A stretch of DNA of 64,000 bases from Mesorhizobium sp. SOD10 (GCA_000824805.1 CCNA01000034.1:806001-870000); one strand, 5' to 3'; shown: positions 29,555 to 39,688, counted from the first letter of the stretch. A program made the numbers and translations. Notes: generated by a model from the letters alone, not told the origin.

Positions 29555-30095
29555 CCTGCTGCATGCCCTGATCCTCGGCCTGCTCGGCGCCGGCATCGTG
29601 CATATCGTTGTGCTGTTCCTGGTGCCGGAATTTTCCGAACGCGATGCCTGGTCGCGGCTGGCGATGGCATCCGACCTCTACAAGATGACGCGGCTCGACG
29701 CCGAAGCCGGCGGCGCGCCGGTGGTGAAATCGGTCGATCCGCTGTTTTACGCGGCCGCCTGTCGCTTCGATCTCTCGGACGGGCTGGTCAGGATCAGAGC
29801 GCCGGGCGACGTGCCGTTCTGGTCGGCTTCGGTCTATGACCGCAGCGGCCACAACATCTATTCCTTCAACGACCACAACGCCAATGGCGAGAAGCTCGAT
29901 GCGGTGGTGCTGACGCCGGCGCAGATGATCGATGTGCGACGCGACCTTCCGGAGGATCTGCAGGGTGCGATCTTCGTCGAGGCGCCGATCGAGGAAGGCA
30001 TCTTTGTCGTCCGCGCCTTCGTGCCGGACGAGAGCTGGAAGCCGATCGTATCGCGCTTCCTCGAGCAGAGCGCCTGCGAATTGCAGGACTACTGA
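29547..30095 (+). CDS. DUF1254-domain membrane-anchored protein
   Basis: This 182-aa protein has an N-terminal membrane helix (ALILGLLGAGIVHIVVLFLV) and a domain with VDPLFYAAACRFDLSDG, APGDVPFWSASVYDRSG and NIYSFNDHNANG, the DUF1254 pattern. It is translationally coupled to the DUF1214 gene by an 8-base overlap. In larger proteins the two domains are fused, so these may be subunits of one periplasm-facing complex. The biochemical role is unknown. Confidence 0.85.
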   Translation: MRSLLHALILGLLGAGIVHIVVLFLVPEFSERDAWSRLAMASDLYKMTRLDAEAGGAPVVKSVDPLFYAAACRFDLSDGLVRIRAPGDVPFWSASVYDRSGHNIYSFNDHNANGEKLDAVVLTPAQMIDVRRDLPEDLQGAIFVEAPIEEGIFVVRAFVPDESWKPIVSRFLEQSACELQDY

Positions 30096-30108
30096 GAAAA
30101 CGACCAGG

Positions 30109-30300
30109 TCAGTGATGCGGCTTGGCAGGCGGCGGAGAGTCTGGCCTGTCGGAGCCGCTGTCGCCCGGCCGGGCCTCATCGGCCTGCGGACGCAACTCAT
30201 AGCGGACGCCGGGGAAAATGATGACCGCCGCCGCCGTGGTGTCGTGACTTGCTCGATTTACAGGTGCCGTACGCGGCACAAAAGACAGGACCATGCCCAT
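30109..30300 (-). CDS. Small conserved-looking protein, 63 aa
   Basis: The frame MGMVLSFVPRTAPVNRASHD continues to AAVIIFPGVRYELRP and a Pro/Asp-rich tail. AGGAA lies 9 bases upstream of ATG 30300, a good ribosome site. The compact hydrophobic AAVIIFPGVRYE motif looks like a genuine conserved element of a small rhizobial protein rather than a random frame, but I cannot name it. It is convergent with the DUF1254 gene and divergent from DUF2336. Confidence 0.55.
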   Translation of the reverse strand: MGMVLSFVPRTAPVNRASHDTTAAAVIIFPGVRYELRPQADEARPGDSGSDRPDSPPPAKPHH

Positions 30301-30373
30301 GGTTCGCGCATTCCTCTCGGTTTGACCGGAGCACAACGCAACGCCTCCAAAGTCGATTAAGGGGCGTAGAGGG

Positions 30374-30389
30374 TTAACGGAGCGCTAAC
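30374..30389. promoter_or_regulatory. Near-consensus CtrA box upstream of DUF2336 gene
   Basis: TTAA, seven bases, then CTAAC, against the CtrA consensus TTAA-N7-TTAAC: one mismatch. It ends 17 bases before the ATG at 30407, a position where CtrA would repress or overlap the promoter. No binding has been shown; this is a motif match. Confidence 0.4.
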
Positions 30390-30406
30390 GGATCACGGCT
30401 AATTTG

Positions 30407-31492
30407 ATGTTTGTTTTTCCTGAAGACGCGAAACCGGCCCGGCCGGATTTGCGCGGTTCGGGATTGTGTCGAGTGTCGGGCGTATCCTCCGTGTCATCTT
30501 CGGATTTCAGGCAAATCGCTATCCGGACCGAAGCGGGAAAGGCCGAAAGGCTGTTCCGCGCCGCCGTGTCGGCTTTCTGCTCGCTGACACGCCCCTCGCG
30601 GCGCGAAATCGCCCAGCTCGAAGACCTGACGCTGCCGCTGTTCGACGAGGTCTCGGTCGAATCGCGCCGCTATGTCGCCGCGGCCCTTTCCGAATGCGAC
30701 TACGCGCCGACAGCCCTGGTGCGGCGGCTGTCCGAGGAGCCGGTCGAGATCGCAGCACCGCTGCTCACCCGCTCCAACGCGCTGAGCGACATCGACCTCA
30801 TCGCGCTGATCGGCCGACACGGGCTGCCGCACGCGCGCGCCATCGCGCGGCGCAAGGAGCTCAACCCGACGATCGCCGACCTGATCCGCGCGCTGGAAAG
30901 ACCGACGCTGGTCAAAACGCGGCCGCCCGAGACGGTCACCAGGCTCGCGCCGAAACCGGAGGCCGCAGTCGAGGCGGATGCCGACCGCCCGGCGCCCGGC
31001 CAGACAGCGGAGAACGCGCGGCGCCGCCTGCGGTCGATGATGCGCCCGACCGGCGACACTGCCGACGTCAACACCTACCTCGGCCAGCCGGCCTATGTGA
31101 AACTGCGCGAGACGGCGCTGACCGGCAACGCGGCCTTTTTCCAGACCGCCCTTGCCGATGCGCTGGGGATCGACTTCGCGACGGCCCGCTCGGTGACCGG
31201 GCAATCGAGCTATGCCGCATTGCTTGCGGCGCTGCGCGCCCTCGACCTTAGCGAAGACAGGGCTTTCCTGATCGCGGTCGCGGTCTATCCCGGCGAGTTC
31301 CCGCATCCGCAGGCGATCCGGCTCTTCCTCGACCGCTATCGGCTGCTGCACCGCGAGGCGGCGCTCGACAAGGTACGCGCCTGGAAGGCGGAGACCCTTT
31401 CGCGGGCGATCCGCGACAATGCCGCCGATGCACCCGAGCGCCTCGACGTGTCGAACAGCGACGAGGCGACCGCCGGCCTCAAGGCTTCCTGA
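30407..31492 (+). CDS. DUF2336 domain-containing protein
   Basis: This 361-aa soluble, helical, Ala/Arg/Leu-rich protein has repeats resembling HEAT-like helices (LPLFDEVSVESRRYVAAALSE, LSDIDLIALIGRHGLPHARAIA), as in DUF2336. A central low-complexity linker (about 180-215) separates two helical halves. Function is unknown; in alphaproteobacteria such genes often sit near cell-cycle or chemotaxis signalling genes. ATG 30407 is used; a TTG directly precedes it. No clear ribosome site is visible. It converges with DUF1491, 6 bases apart. Confidence 0.85.
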   Translation: MFVFPEDAKPARPDLRGSGLCRVSGVSSVSSSDFRQIAIRTEAGKAERLFRAAVSAFCSLTRPSRREIAQLEDLTLPLFDEVSVESRRYVAAALSECDYAPTALVRRLSEEPVEIAAPLLTRSNALSDIDLIALIGRHGLPHARAIARRKELNPTIADLIRALERPTLVKTRPPETVTRLAPKPEAAVEADADRPAPGQTAENARRRLRSMMRPTGDTADVNTYLGQPAYVKLRETALTGNAAFFQTALADALGIDFATARSVTGQSSYAALLAALRALDLSEDRAFLIAVAVYPGEFPHPQAIRLFLDRYRLLHREAALDKVRAWKAETLSRAIRDNAADAPERLDVSNSDEATAGLKAS

Positions 31493-31498
31493 TCCGGC

Positions 31499-31846
31499 CT
31501 ATTCCGTCTTCACCGAAAGAAGCTCTTCGACCGGAACGGTACCTGCCTCGATCTCGACCACCCAGATGTCGGGATCGAATCTCTTCTCCCGCTCCAGCCG
31601 CGTATCGAAGGCCGAGCTGTCGTCGCTTGAATCGAGCAGGGTGAAGAAGCGCTCGTCGGGCTTGGCCGAATCGTAGCTCGTCTGCGGCGCCGGCCCATAG
31701 AGGGCCACCTCCCCCAGACGTCCGCGCGACAGCACGAAGACGGCCCCCGCCTCGGTCGCGCCACGCTTGACCACGGCAGCAAAACCGCCGGCGCCGAAGA
31801 CGCGGCGCAGAAGCGCCGAGACCCAGAGATCGGTGGTTATGCGCAT
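31499..31846 (-). CDS. DUF1491 family protein
   Basis: This 115-aa protein begins MRITTDLWVSALLRRVFGAGG and includes EAGAVFVLSRGRLGEVALYGPAP and RFDPDIWVVEIE, which is the DUF1491 pattern. It is cytoplasmic with no signal or membrane segment, and its role is unknown. It lies 71 bases downstream of the peptidoglycan-binding protein on the same strand and may be in the kinase operon. Confidence 0.88.
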   Translation of the reverse strand: MRITTDLWVSALLRRVFGAGGFAAVVKRGATEAGAVFVLSRGRLGEVALYGPAPQTSYDSAKPDERFFTLLDSSDDSSAFDTRLEREKRFDPDIWVVEIEAGTVPVEELLSVKTE

Positions 31847-31917
31847 GAAAAGGTTCCGGATGTCATGCGCGGTTTCTTACAGCAAGGATGAAGGACCCGA
31901 AACGACCTTACCGTCGC

Positions 31918-32680
31918 TCAATTCGTCAGGCCGATCTCACGCATCTTGACGTAGACCGCCTCGTCCGGCTCGCCGGTCTCGGGCAGGCCGAACAAGGCCT
32001 GGAATTCCTTGATCGCGGCCTTGGTCCGGGCGCCGACCTTGCCGTCGAGCTGCATGTCGTTGTTACCGAAGGCCTTCAGGCCAGCTTGGATCTTGATAAT
32101 GCGGGCGTCGGGCGATTGCGTGGCGCCATCGGCCGGGGCGGAGACCGGGATCACCGGCGGCTTGGCGGCCGGAACGGCCACGCCGTCGGCCGGCCGCGGC
32201 GCCGGGTGGGGAATGGCCGCCGTCGTCTGACGGGCGCCAAGCTGGTCGAGCAGCGCCCCGTCGATCTCGCCCGAGCCGGGCAGCCCGACTTTCAGCTGGT
32301 AGGCCTGGATGGCCTTGCGGGTCGCCGGGCCGGTGAGGCCATCGACCGCGCCGTCGTAGAAATTGAGGTCCTTCAGAATGCCCTGCACCTGCTGGACGAC
32401 CGGGTCCGGCTTGGCCGCCGGCTGCGGCGGTGGCTGGCGCACGATGTTGATGGTGGTTTCCGGCTCGTTGGAGACGGTGTGCGGGAAATTCTCGATGCTG
32501 CGGGTGGCGAAGAAGGCGCCGGTATGCGGAAAAGGCTGATACCAGAGTGCATTGGCCGAGACATAGAACAGCGTCACCAGGAAGGCTGTCGAACCGCCGA
32601 CCAGGACCGGGTTGCTTGCGATCAGCTGACCGACCGCGACCGCGCCCTCGGCAAGGACGCCGCGCTCGGGTTCGATCACC

Positions 32681-32706
<26 letters not shown>
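31918..32706 (-). CDS. Membrane-anchored peptidoglycan-binding protein
   Basis: This 262-aa protein has a cytoplasmic N-terminus (MARSAKRPKVIEPERG), a membrane segment (NPVLVGGSTAFLVTLFYVS, about 39-57), and two PG_binding_1 domains: near 110-150 (VQGILKDLNFYDGAVDGLTG) and 205-255 (IQAGLKAFGNNDMQLDGKVG). ATG 32706 is supported by GGGGAGAGA. It overlaps the end of the DivJ-like kinase gene by 26 bases, so the two are translationally linked, suggesting the wall-binding protein and the kinase share a cellular location or process. Confidence 0.9.
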
Positions 32707-34417
<1,711 letters not shown>

Positions 34418-34972
34418 GCGTTCGCAGCCGGCTGAAACCGCGCCGGGCAATTGAACGTATCTGGCTGAAATCGAACTCAACGCACGCGTACCCGGTCGTA
34501 AAAATGCCCTGCCCGGCAGGGTGACTCATCAATGGTCTGAAACTCGCATCCAGCGTTTAAGGAATGGATAAGGCTGGCGGGGCTGGCGACCGGCCCGAGG
34601 CAAATATTGTGATGCCGGCCTTACAAAGCGCGCCGAGTTGGCACCATGGTAAACGGCGGGTTAGCCGTAAGGCCTGTGCCAAAACGGGCCTCAACTTGAT
34701 CCGGCTAACCGCCTATGGAGACAAAATCCTTTAGAAACAACGGGATGTATGGTTATTGTAAAGTTAACCCAGACGACGAGATTCGAGACAAGTCCGTATC
34801 AAAACCAATTCCTTTCGAATTTGCCTAAAATTTGAGGAAAATTCGCGGCTTCGATGCAAGCCGTCCTTTGCGTGACTATGCCACTATGCTGCCGATAAAA
34901 GAGGTCATGCCAAGGGATGCATGATCCGTCACGGATGGATGCGTCATCCATCCTGGATGAGAGGTAGGTAAG
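34418..34972. other. 555-bp intergenic region, AT-richer, with a CtrA-like box
   Basis: The region between the divergent DivJ-like kinase and DUF5330 genes carries no convincing frame. The half near DUF5330 (34700-34870) is clearly AT-richer than the genes and contains a CtrA-type motif at 34753-34768. A cluster of GGATG/CATCC repeats (34915-34962) sits just upstream of the DUF5330 ribosome site and could form hairpins in its leader. Confidence 0.6.
34753..34768. promoter_or_regulatory. Near-consensus CtrA box in divergent promoter region
   Basis: TTAT, seven bases, then TTAAC, against TTAA-N7-TTAAC: one mismatch. It is located 336 bases upstream of the DivJ-like kinase and 205 bases upstream of the DUF5330 gene, in AT-rich DNA. 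It is a motif match only. Confidence 0.4.
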
Positions 34973-35383
34973 ATGGGCTTTCTGATCAGGATGGCTTTCT
35001 GGTTCTCGCTGGTGCTGCTGGCGCTGCCGCTCGGCGTCGGCCCGGGCGAGGACGGCCAGCAGAGCGTCGGGCCGATCCAGGCGTTTTTTGCGGCGCGCGA
35101 GGCGGTCGGCGACATTGCCGGGCTCTGCGAGCGCAAGCCCGATGTCTGCGAAACCGGCAAGTCGGCCATGTACACCATCACCGTTCGCGCCAAGGAAACC
35201 GCCAAGATCGCCGCGGCGATGATCGACGACAAGCAGTCCGGGCAGTCCGGGCAGTCCGGGCAGGCAGGCACGCCCGAGACGAAGGTCGCGGACAGCTCCG
35301 TCACGACCACCGGCAGCGTCGCCGAGGACATCGTGCTGCCTGCCAAGGTCAACATTCCGGTGATGTTGACGGCGAAGAACTGA
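34973..35383 (+). CDS. DUF5330 domain protein, exported or membrane-anchored
   Basis: This 136-aa protein has an N-terminal hydrophobic segment (MAFWFSLVLLALPLGVG), a conserved-looking core with DIAGLCERKPDVCETGK (two Cys) and RAKETAKIAAAMI, then a linker made of three tandem 9-bp units encoding SGQSGQSGQ, and a short tail. The core matches DUF5330. GAGAGG lies a few bases upstream of the ATG. Function is unknown; the paired Cys suggest a periplasmic disulfide. Confidence 0.8.
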   Translation: MGFLIRMAFWFSLVLLALPLGVGPGEDGQQSVGPIQAFFAAREAVGDIAGLCERKPDVCETGKSAMYTITVRAKETAKIAAAMIDDKQSGQSGQSGQAGTPETKVADSSVTTTGSVAEDIVLPAKVNIPVMLTAKN

Positions 35384-35422
35384 ATTCTTTCCAGCCGTTC
35401 GCTCTTTTTCTTTGGTTTTGGC

Positions 35423-35493
35423 GCAATTCCGGACGGAAGGCTACGGCGAAGTCGCCGAGCCCAAACGCTACGCACTTTTCCTGGAATTGCTCT
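35423..35493. repeat. Intergenic palindromic repeat (GCAATTCC family), copy with insertion
   Basis: It starts with GCAATTCCGGACGGAA and ends with CACTTTTCCTGGAATTGC plus TCT. Relative to the adjacent copy it carries about 25 extra bases (GGCTACGGCGAAGTCGCC region), themselves a small inverted repeat. It lies between DUF5330 and sufE. Confidence 0.8.
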
Positions 35494-35506
35494 TTTTGAT
35501 TTGGGG

Positions 35507-35553
35507 GCAATTCCAGACGGAAAACCGCTACGCACTTTTCCTGGAATTGCTCT
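35507..35553. repeat. Intergenic palindromic repeat (GCAATTCC family), compact copy
   Basis: A 47-bp element with arms GCAATTCCAG and CTGGAATTGC flanking CTACGCACTTTTC. It is near-identical to the copy at 45092-45137 in reverse orientation. It is tandem with the 35423 copy. Confidence 0.85.
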
Positions 35554-35638
35554 CCGCCGCGGGCCCGTCCGACCTCTCGACGCCCGCGGCGTTTTCTTTT
35601 TCCGTGACGCGGCAATGCCGGGACACTATATGCGGGCA

Positions 35639-36067
35639 ATGACGACCCCGATCCAGACCATCCGCGACGACTTTTCCCTGCTCGACGAGTGGGAGGACCG
35701 CTATCGCTATGTGATCGAGCTTGGCGAAGGCCTGCCGCCCTTTCCCGAGGCGGAACGCACGGCCGCTAACAAGGTGCCTGGATGTGTGAGCCAGGTGTGG
35801 CTCACCACCGAGCAGGGCGCCGGCGCCGATCCGGTGATCCGCTTCCAGGGCGATTCCGACGCTCATATCGTGCGCGGCCTCGTCGCCATCATGCTGGCGC
35901 TGTTTTCAGGCCGGCATGCAAGCGAAATCCAGAACACGGATGCCGAAGCAACGCTAAAGGAACTCGGCCTCGACGAGCATCTTTCGCCCCAGCGCGCCAA
36001 TGGGCTGCGCTCGATGGTCAAGCGCATCAAGCGTGACGCGGAAGCGGCGTTGAAGCAGACGGCCTGA
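35639..36067 (+). CDS. sufE: SufE family cysteine desulfuration protein
   Basis: This 142-aa protein begins TIRDDFSLLDEWEDRYRYVIELG and has active-site Cys49 in NKVPGCVSQVWL, which accepts persulfide from the SufS desulfurase for Fe-S cluster assembly. The full SufE fold is present. The start may be ATG 35639 (MTTPIQ) or in-frame ATG 35630 (MRAMTTPIQ), which has GGGA 6 bases upstream. It is a stand-alone gene here; no other suf gene is in the window. Confidence 0.95.
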   Translation: MTTPIQTIRDDFSLLDEWEDRYRYVIELGEGLPPFPEAERTAANKVPGCVSQVWLTTEQGAGADPVIRFQGDSDAHIVRGLVAIMLALFSGRHASEIQNTDAEATLKELGLDEHLSPQRANGLRSMVKRIKRDAEAALKQTA

Positions 36068-36090
36068 TCCGGCCCATATCGCTTCGCTTT

Positions 36091-36120
36091 AAAAGCAAAA
36101 CGGCGCCGCGAGGGCGCCGT
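36091..36120 (-). terminator. Rho-independent terminator of mucR
   Basis: Stem ACGGCGCC / GGCGCCGT (36100-36107 and 36113-36120) with a 5-base loop. Read on the minus strand the stem is followed by TTTTGCTTTT. It lies 26 bases beyond the mucR stop. Confidence 0.85.
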
Positions 36121-36145
36121 CCAACTGCTGAAGGACTGAAGCCTG

Positions 36146-36571
36146 TCAGCGGCCCTTGCGCTTGCGGCCAAGGCCCATTTTCTTGGCAAGCTGCGAGCGG
36201 GCGGCAGCATAATTGGGGGCGACCATCGGGTAATTGGCGTCCAGGCCCCATTTCTCACGGTACTCTTCCGGCGTGAGATTGTAGTGGGTCATCAAATGCC
36301 GCTTCAGCGACTTGAACTTCTTTCCGTCCTCGAGACAGACGATGTAGTCGTCATGGACGGAGCGCTTCGGGTTGACGGCCGGCTTCTGCTTCTCGGCCGA
36401 CGGCTGCTCCGGCGAGCCGCCGACGCGGCCCAACGCGGCATGGACGTCGGCAATAAGGTTCGGCAGTTCCCCGACCGGCACCGGGTTGTTGCTGACATAG
36501 GCGGCGACGACATCGGCGGTCAGCTCGATCAGCGCATCACCGTTTTTCGAAGGTGTTTCGACGATTTCCAT
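36146..36571 (-). CDS. mucR: MucR/Ros family zinc-finger transcriptional regulator
   Basis: This 141-aa protein has an N-terminal oligomerisation helix (LIELTADVVAAYVSNNPVPVG) and a C-terminal Ros-type zinc finger (YIVCLEDGKKFKSLKRHLMTH, about residues 76-96), followed by LTPEEYREKWGL and a basic tail ending GRKRKGR. MucR proteins act as H-NS-like gene silencers that bind AT-rich DNA and control exopolysaccharide, motility and cell-cycle genes in rhizobia. It has a strong terminator and an AT-rich upstream region with a perfect inverted repeat, consistent with autoregulation. Confidence 0.95.
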   Translation of the reverse strand: MEIVETPSKNGDALIELTADVVAAYVSNNPVPVGELPNLIADVHAALGRVGGSPEQPSAEKQKPAVNPKRSVHDDYIVCLEDGKKFKSLKRHLMTHYNLTPEEYREKWGLDANYPMVAPNYAAARSQLAKKMGLGRKRKGR

Positions 36572-36699
36572 AGTGCTAAGGCCCCAACGAGAGTTGTTTC
36601 TAAAACTGCGCCCTTTTTCTGAGATCGGGCATCGCGCGAATTTCGTCCAGGAAAGCCTGCGATTCGCGTCGCGTTATCTTAATGGCGCCGTATTGCAAG

Positions 36700-36723
36700 T
36701 AAGTCAATTCGCATATTGACTTA
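36700..36723. promoter_or_regulatory. Perfect inverted repeat in the mucR upstream region
   Basis: TAAGTCAA (36700-36707) and TTGACTTA (36716-36723) form a perfect 8+8+8 inverted repeat in AT-rich DNA about 130 bases upstream of the mucR ATG. It is a candidate operator for MucR itself or another regulator. Confidence 0.5.
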
Positions 36724-36943
36724 TATTAGCCGATATTCATCAAATATTGCCGATTCAGCTTCAAAAATTCGTGCGCCGTGAAACTTCGCGAGATTTTTCT
36801 GGTCAGACCAGCATGCCATGACGTTGGGTCATCCATGTGTTAGACATCCGATCGTGCCTGGACAGGACGTTCAATGCTTGGTCAATGCTTGGGGACCTGT
36901 TGCGCCGGCATAACGAATCCTGCGGCGCAACGAAGCACAATGC

Positions 36944-36974
36944 GCCGCCTTGGCGGCTGAGCCAACAAGGCGGC
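36944..36974 (-). terminator. Possible hairpin 3' of the SH3-like gene
   Basis: GCCGCCTT (36944-36951) pairs with AAGGCGGC (36967-36974), 14 bases past the stop of the SH3-like gene. There is no U-tract on the minus strand, so it is at best a weak or Rho-assisted terminator. Confidence 0.3.
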
Positions 36975-36987
36975 CCAATAGGATCCA

Positions 36988-37356
36988 TCAGTAAGGCGCG
37001 ATATATTTGCCGTAGACCCAGCCGGTGACGAAATGACCGTTCTGGGCCGGATCGTGCCAGACCTCACACCAGCGATAGCGGATCGCCTGGCGCTGCTTCC
37101 ATTGCGGCTGCCGGGCGATATCGAGCAGGTTTACGCCACCGGTGCAGCGGCCGGTCATCTGCAGCACGGTGCCGTTCGGATAGGCGGCCTGTTTTTGCGA
37201 TCCGTTGGACGGATATTTCCGCGCATTGAGCGTGTCGCCGAACGGCACGCCCGCCACTTGCCAGGCGGCAAAGACGGTTGCATGAGACTGGCTGGAAAAA
37301 GCCAGACCCGATGCAGCGACGGCAACTGCCATGGCGATAGGAACACAGGATTTCAT
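36988..37356 (-). CDS. Exported SH3-like (bacterial SH3b) protein
   Basis: This 122-aa protein has a signal peptide (MKSCVPIAMAVAVAASGLAF to SQSHA) and a mature domain with DTLNARKYPSNGSQ, YPNGTVLQMTGRCTGG, WCEVWHDPAQNGHFVTGWVYGKYIAPY, the SH3b pattern of periplasmic cell-wall-associated proteins. AAGGGGGAAAG precedes the ATG. The longer open frame to 37938 reads through the opposite-strand oligopeptidase and is discarded. It is divergent from ptrB. Confidence 0.85.
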   Translation of the reverse strand: MKSCVPIAMAVAVAASGLAFSSQSHATVFAAWQVAGVPFGDTLNARKYPSNGSQKQAAYPNGTVLQMTGRCTGGVNLLDIARQPQWKQRQAIRYRWCEVWHDPAQNGHFVTGWVYGKYIAPY

Positions 37357-37464
37357 CTTTCCCCCTTCAACTAGCTTCTGAAGACCAACTTGGACCGCAC
37401 CCCTTGAACCGCCGCTGAGCGGCGCGTTCATTCGGCATTCAAGCAAATCCCGCAGCGAGACGTA

Positions 37465-39576
37465 ATGACCAGAGCTTCCGCCTTGACTTCCGCCTTCCCG
37501 GCCGCCAGCCCGCCGGCCCCTGAGAAACATCCGGTTTCCGACACGCATCACGGCATCACCCGCAGCGACGACTATGCCTGGATGCGGGCCGAGAACTGGC
37601 AGGCCGTGTTCCGCGACCCTTCCCTGCTCGACGGCCGCATCCGCGCTCATCTCGAGGCTGAAAACGCCTATCAGGCGGCGCTGATGGCCGACACGGCGGA
37701 TCTGCGCGGCAAGCTGTTTGCCGAGATGAAGGGGCGCATCAAGGAAGACGATTCGACGGTGCCGATGAAGGACGGGCCCTATGCTTATGGCTCTTCCTTC
37801 CGGCAGGGCGGCGAGCAGCCGCGCTATTTCCGCACGCCGCGCGACGGTGGCGCCGAGGAGATCCTGCTCGACGGCGACAAGGAGGCCGAGGGCAAGGCCT
37901 ATTTCAGGCTCGGCGGCGTCGACCATTCGCGCGACCACAGGAAGCTGCTGTGGGCCTTCGACGACAAGGGCTCAGAATTCTTCACGCTGCGCGTGCGCGA
38001 TCTCGCGAGCGGCAAGGACCTCGCCGACCAGATTCCGGATACGGGCGGCGGGGGGATCTGGAACGCCGGCGACGATGGCTTCTTCTATACCCGTCTCGAC
38101 GACAACCATCGCCCGTCGAAAGTGTTCTTCCACGCGCTCGGCGACAAGTCAGAGAACGACCGGCTGATTTATGAGGAAACCGATCCAGGCTTCTTCATGG
38201 ATGTCAGCGGCACGCGCGCCAATGACTGGATCATGATCGGCATCAACGATCATGAGACTTCGGAATACCGCCTGCTGCCGGCCAATGATCCATCCGCCGA
38301 GCCGAAGCTGGTGGCGGTGCGCGAGACCGGACTGCAATACGATCTGGAAGAAGGTGGCGACATCTTCTTCATCCTCACCAATGCCGACGGCGCCAAGGAC
38401 TTCAAGATCATGACCGCGCCGGCCGACAATCCGGTGCGCGCCAACTGGCAGGAACTGGTGCCGCACGAGCCCGGCCGGCTGATCCTCTCGGTGCTCGGCT
38501 TCAAAAATCATATGGTCCGGCTCGAGCGCAAGGACGGCCTGCCGCGCATCGTGGTGCGCGAGCGCGCCAGCGGTGAGGAGCATTTCATCTCCTTCGACGA
38601 GGAAGCTTTCTCGCTCGGCCTCTCCGGCTCCTATGAATACGACACCGAAGTGATGCGCTTCACCTATTCGTCGATGACGACACCGGCGCAGGTGTTCGAC
38701 TATAACATGCGCAGCCGCGAACGCGTGCTCCTGAAGACGCAGGAAGTGCCCTCCGGCCACGATCCGGAGCACTATGTCACGCGCAGGCTGATGGCGCCGG
38801 CAACCGATGGCGAGTTGGTGCCGATCTCGCTGCTATACCATCGCGACACGCCGCTCGACGGTTCCGCGCCCTGCCTGCTTTACGGCTATGGCTCCTACGG
38901 CATCGCGGTGCCTTCCGCCTTCAACACCAACTGCCTGTCGCTGGTCGACCGCGGCTTCGTCTATGCCATCGCGCATGTGCGCGGCGGCAAGGACAAGGGC
39001 TATGGCTGGTATGATGACGGCAAGCGGGCGAAGAAGATGAACACCTTCACCGATTTCATCGCCTGCGCCCGCCATCTCGTCGCCGAGCGCTACACGCAGC
39101 ACGACCGTATCGTGGCGCAGGGCGGCTCCGCCGGCGGCATGCTGATGGGGGCGATCGCCAACATGGCGCCGGAAAGTTTCGGCGGCATCGTCGCCGAGGT
39201 GCCGTTCGTCGACGTGCTCAGCACCATGCTCGACGCCACCCTGCCGCTGACGCCGCCGGAGTGGCCTGAATGGGGCAACCCGATCGCCTCGATAGCCGAC
39301 TACGAGACGATCGCAGCCTATTCGCCCTATGACAATGTGGCGGCGCTCGACTACCCGCCGATCCTGGCGCTGGCGGGCCTCACCGATCCGCGCGTCACCT
39401 ATTGGGAGCCGGCGAAATGGGTGGCGAGGTTGCGTGAACGCAAGGTCGGCAGCAATCCCGTCCTGTTCAAGATTAATATGGAGTCCGGGCATGCCGGCGC
39501 CTCCGGCCGGTTCTCCCGGCTGGAGGAGATCGCCTATATTTACGCCTTTGCCTTGAAAGTGACAGGCAAAGCCTGA
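37465..39576 (+). CDS. ptrB: Oligopeptidase B (S9 prolyl oligopeptidase family)
   Basis: This 703-aa protein has an N-terminal seven-bladed propeller (about 70-400) and a C-terminal alpha/beta-hydrolase domain with nucleophile Ser555 (AQGGSAGGMLMG), Asp641 (LAGLTDPRV) and His676 (MESGHAGASGRF). The family cleaves small peptides after basic residues in the cytoplasm; length and the GYGSYG and VRGGKDKGYGWYDDGK motifs are those of PtrB. No signal peptide is present. It is a single-gene unit, divergent from the SH3-like gene. Confidence 0.93.
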   Translation: MTRASALTSAFPAASPPAPEKHPVSDTHHGITRSDDYAWMRAENWQAVFRDPSLLDGRIRAHLEAENAYQAALMADTADLRGKLFAEMKGRIKEDDSTVPMKDGPYAYGSSFRQGGEQPRYFRTPRDGGAEEILLDGDKEAEGKAYFRLGGVDHSRDHRKLLWAFDDKGSEFFTLRVRDLASGKDLADQIPDTGGGGIWNAGDDGFFYTRLDDNHRPSKVFFHALGDKSENDRLIYEETDPGFFMDVSGTRANDWIMIGINDHETSEYRLLPANDPSAEPKLVAVRETGLQYDLEEGGDIFFILTNADGAKDFKIMTAPADNPVRANWQELVPHEPGRLILSVLGFKNHMVRLERKDGLPRIVVRERASGEEHFISFDEEAFSLGLSGSYEYDTEVMRFTYSSMTTPAQVFDYNMRSRERVLLKTQEVPSGHDPEHYVTRRLMAPATDGELVPISLLYHRDTPLDGSAPCLLYGYGSYGIAVPSAFNTNCLSLVDRGFVYAIAHVRGGKDKGYGWYDDGKRAKKMNTFTDFIACARHLVAERYTQHDRIVAQGGSAGGMLMGAIANMAPESFGGIVAEVPFVDVLSTMLDATLPLTPPEWPEWGNPIASIADYETIAAYSPYDNVAALDYPPILALAGLTDPRVTYWEPAKWVARLRERKVGSNPVLFKINMESGHAGASGRFSRLEEIAYIYAFALKVTGKA

Positions 39577-39688
39577 TTTTCCGCTCGCAATCCGCAATAC
39601 CGCGCGTTACGCAATGCACGGTCATCCCGGGCGCGGTCATTTGGATGCCGCGTTCGGGCCGGCCCTTCTCTGTTCAACAAGGTTCGCC

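Larger units (their letters stand above)
36572..36987. other. 416-bp intergenic region upstream of mucR
   Basis: No protein-like frame is seen. The part at 36690-36775 is AT-rich with repeated ATATT steps and an inverted repeat at 36700-36723. A short direct duplication (CAATGCTTGG twice near 36872) and a possible hairpin at 36944-36974 lie nearer the SH3-like gene. Confidence 0.6.

Noticed and set aside
35247..35273. Three tandem 9-bp units in the DUF5330 gene as a mobile or regulatory repeat
   Set aside because: They encode a Ser-Gly-Gln linker in frame and look like simple slippage in coding DNA.
34876..35535. 219-aa minus-strand frame over DUF5330 and the GCAATTCC repeats
   Set aside because: Its FPSGIAPK repeats are translations of the intergenic repeats; DUF5330 on the plus strand has a signal segment and a ribosome site.
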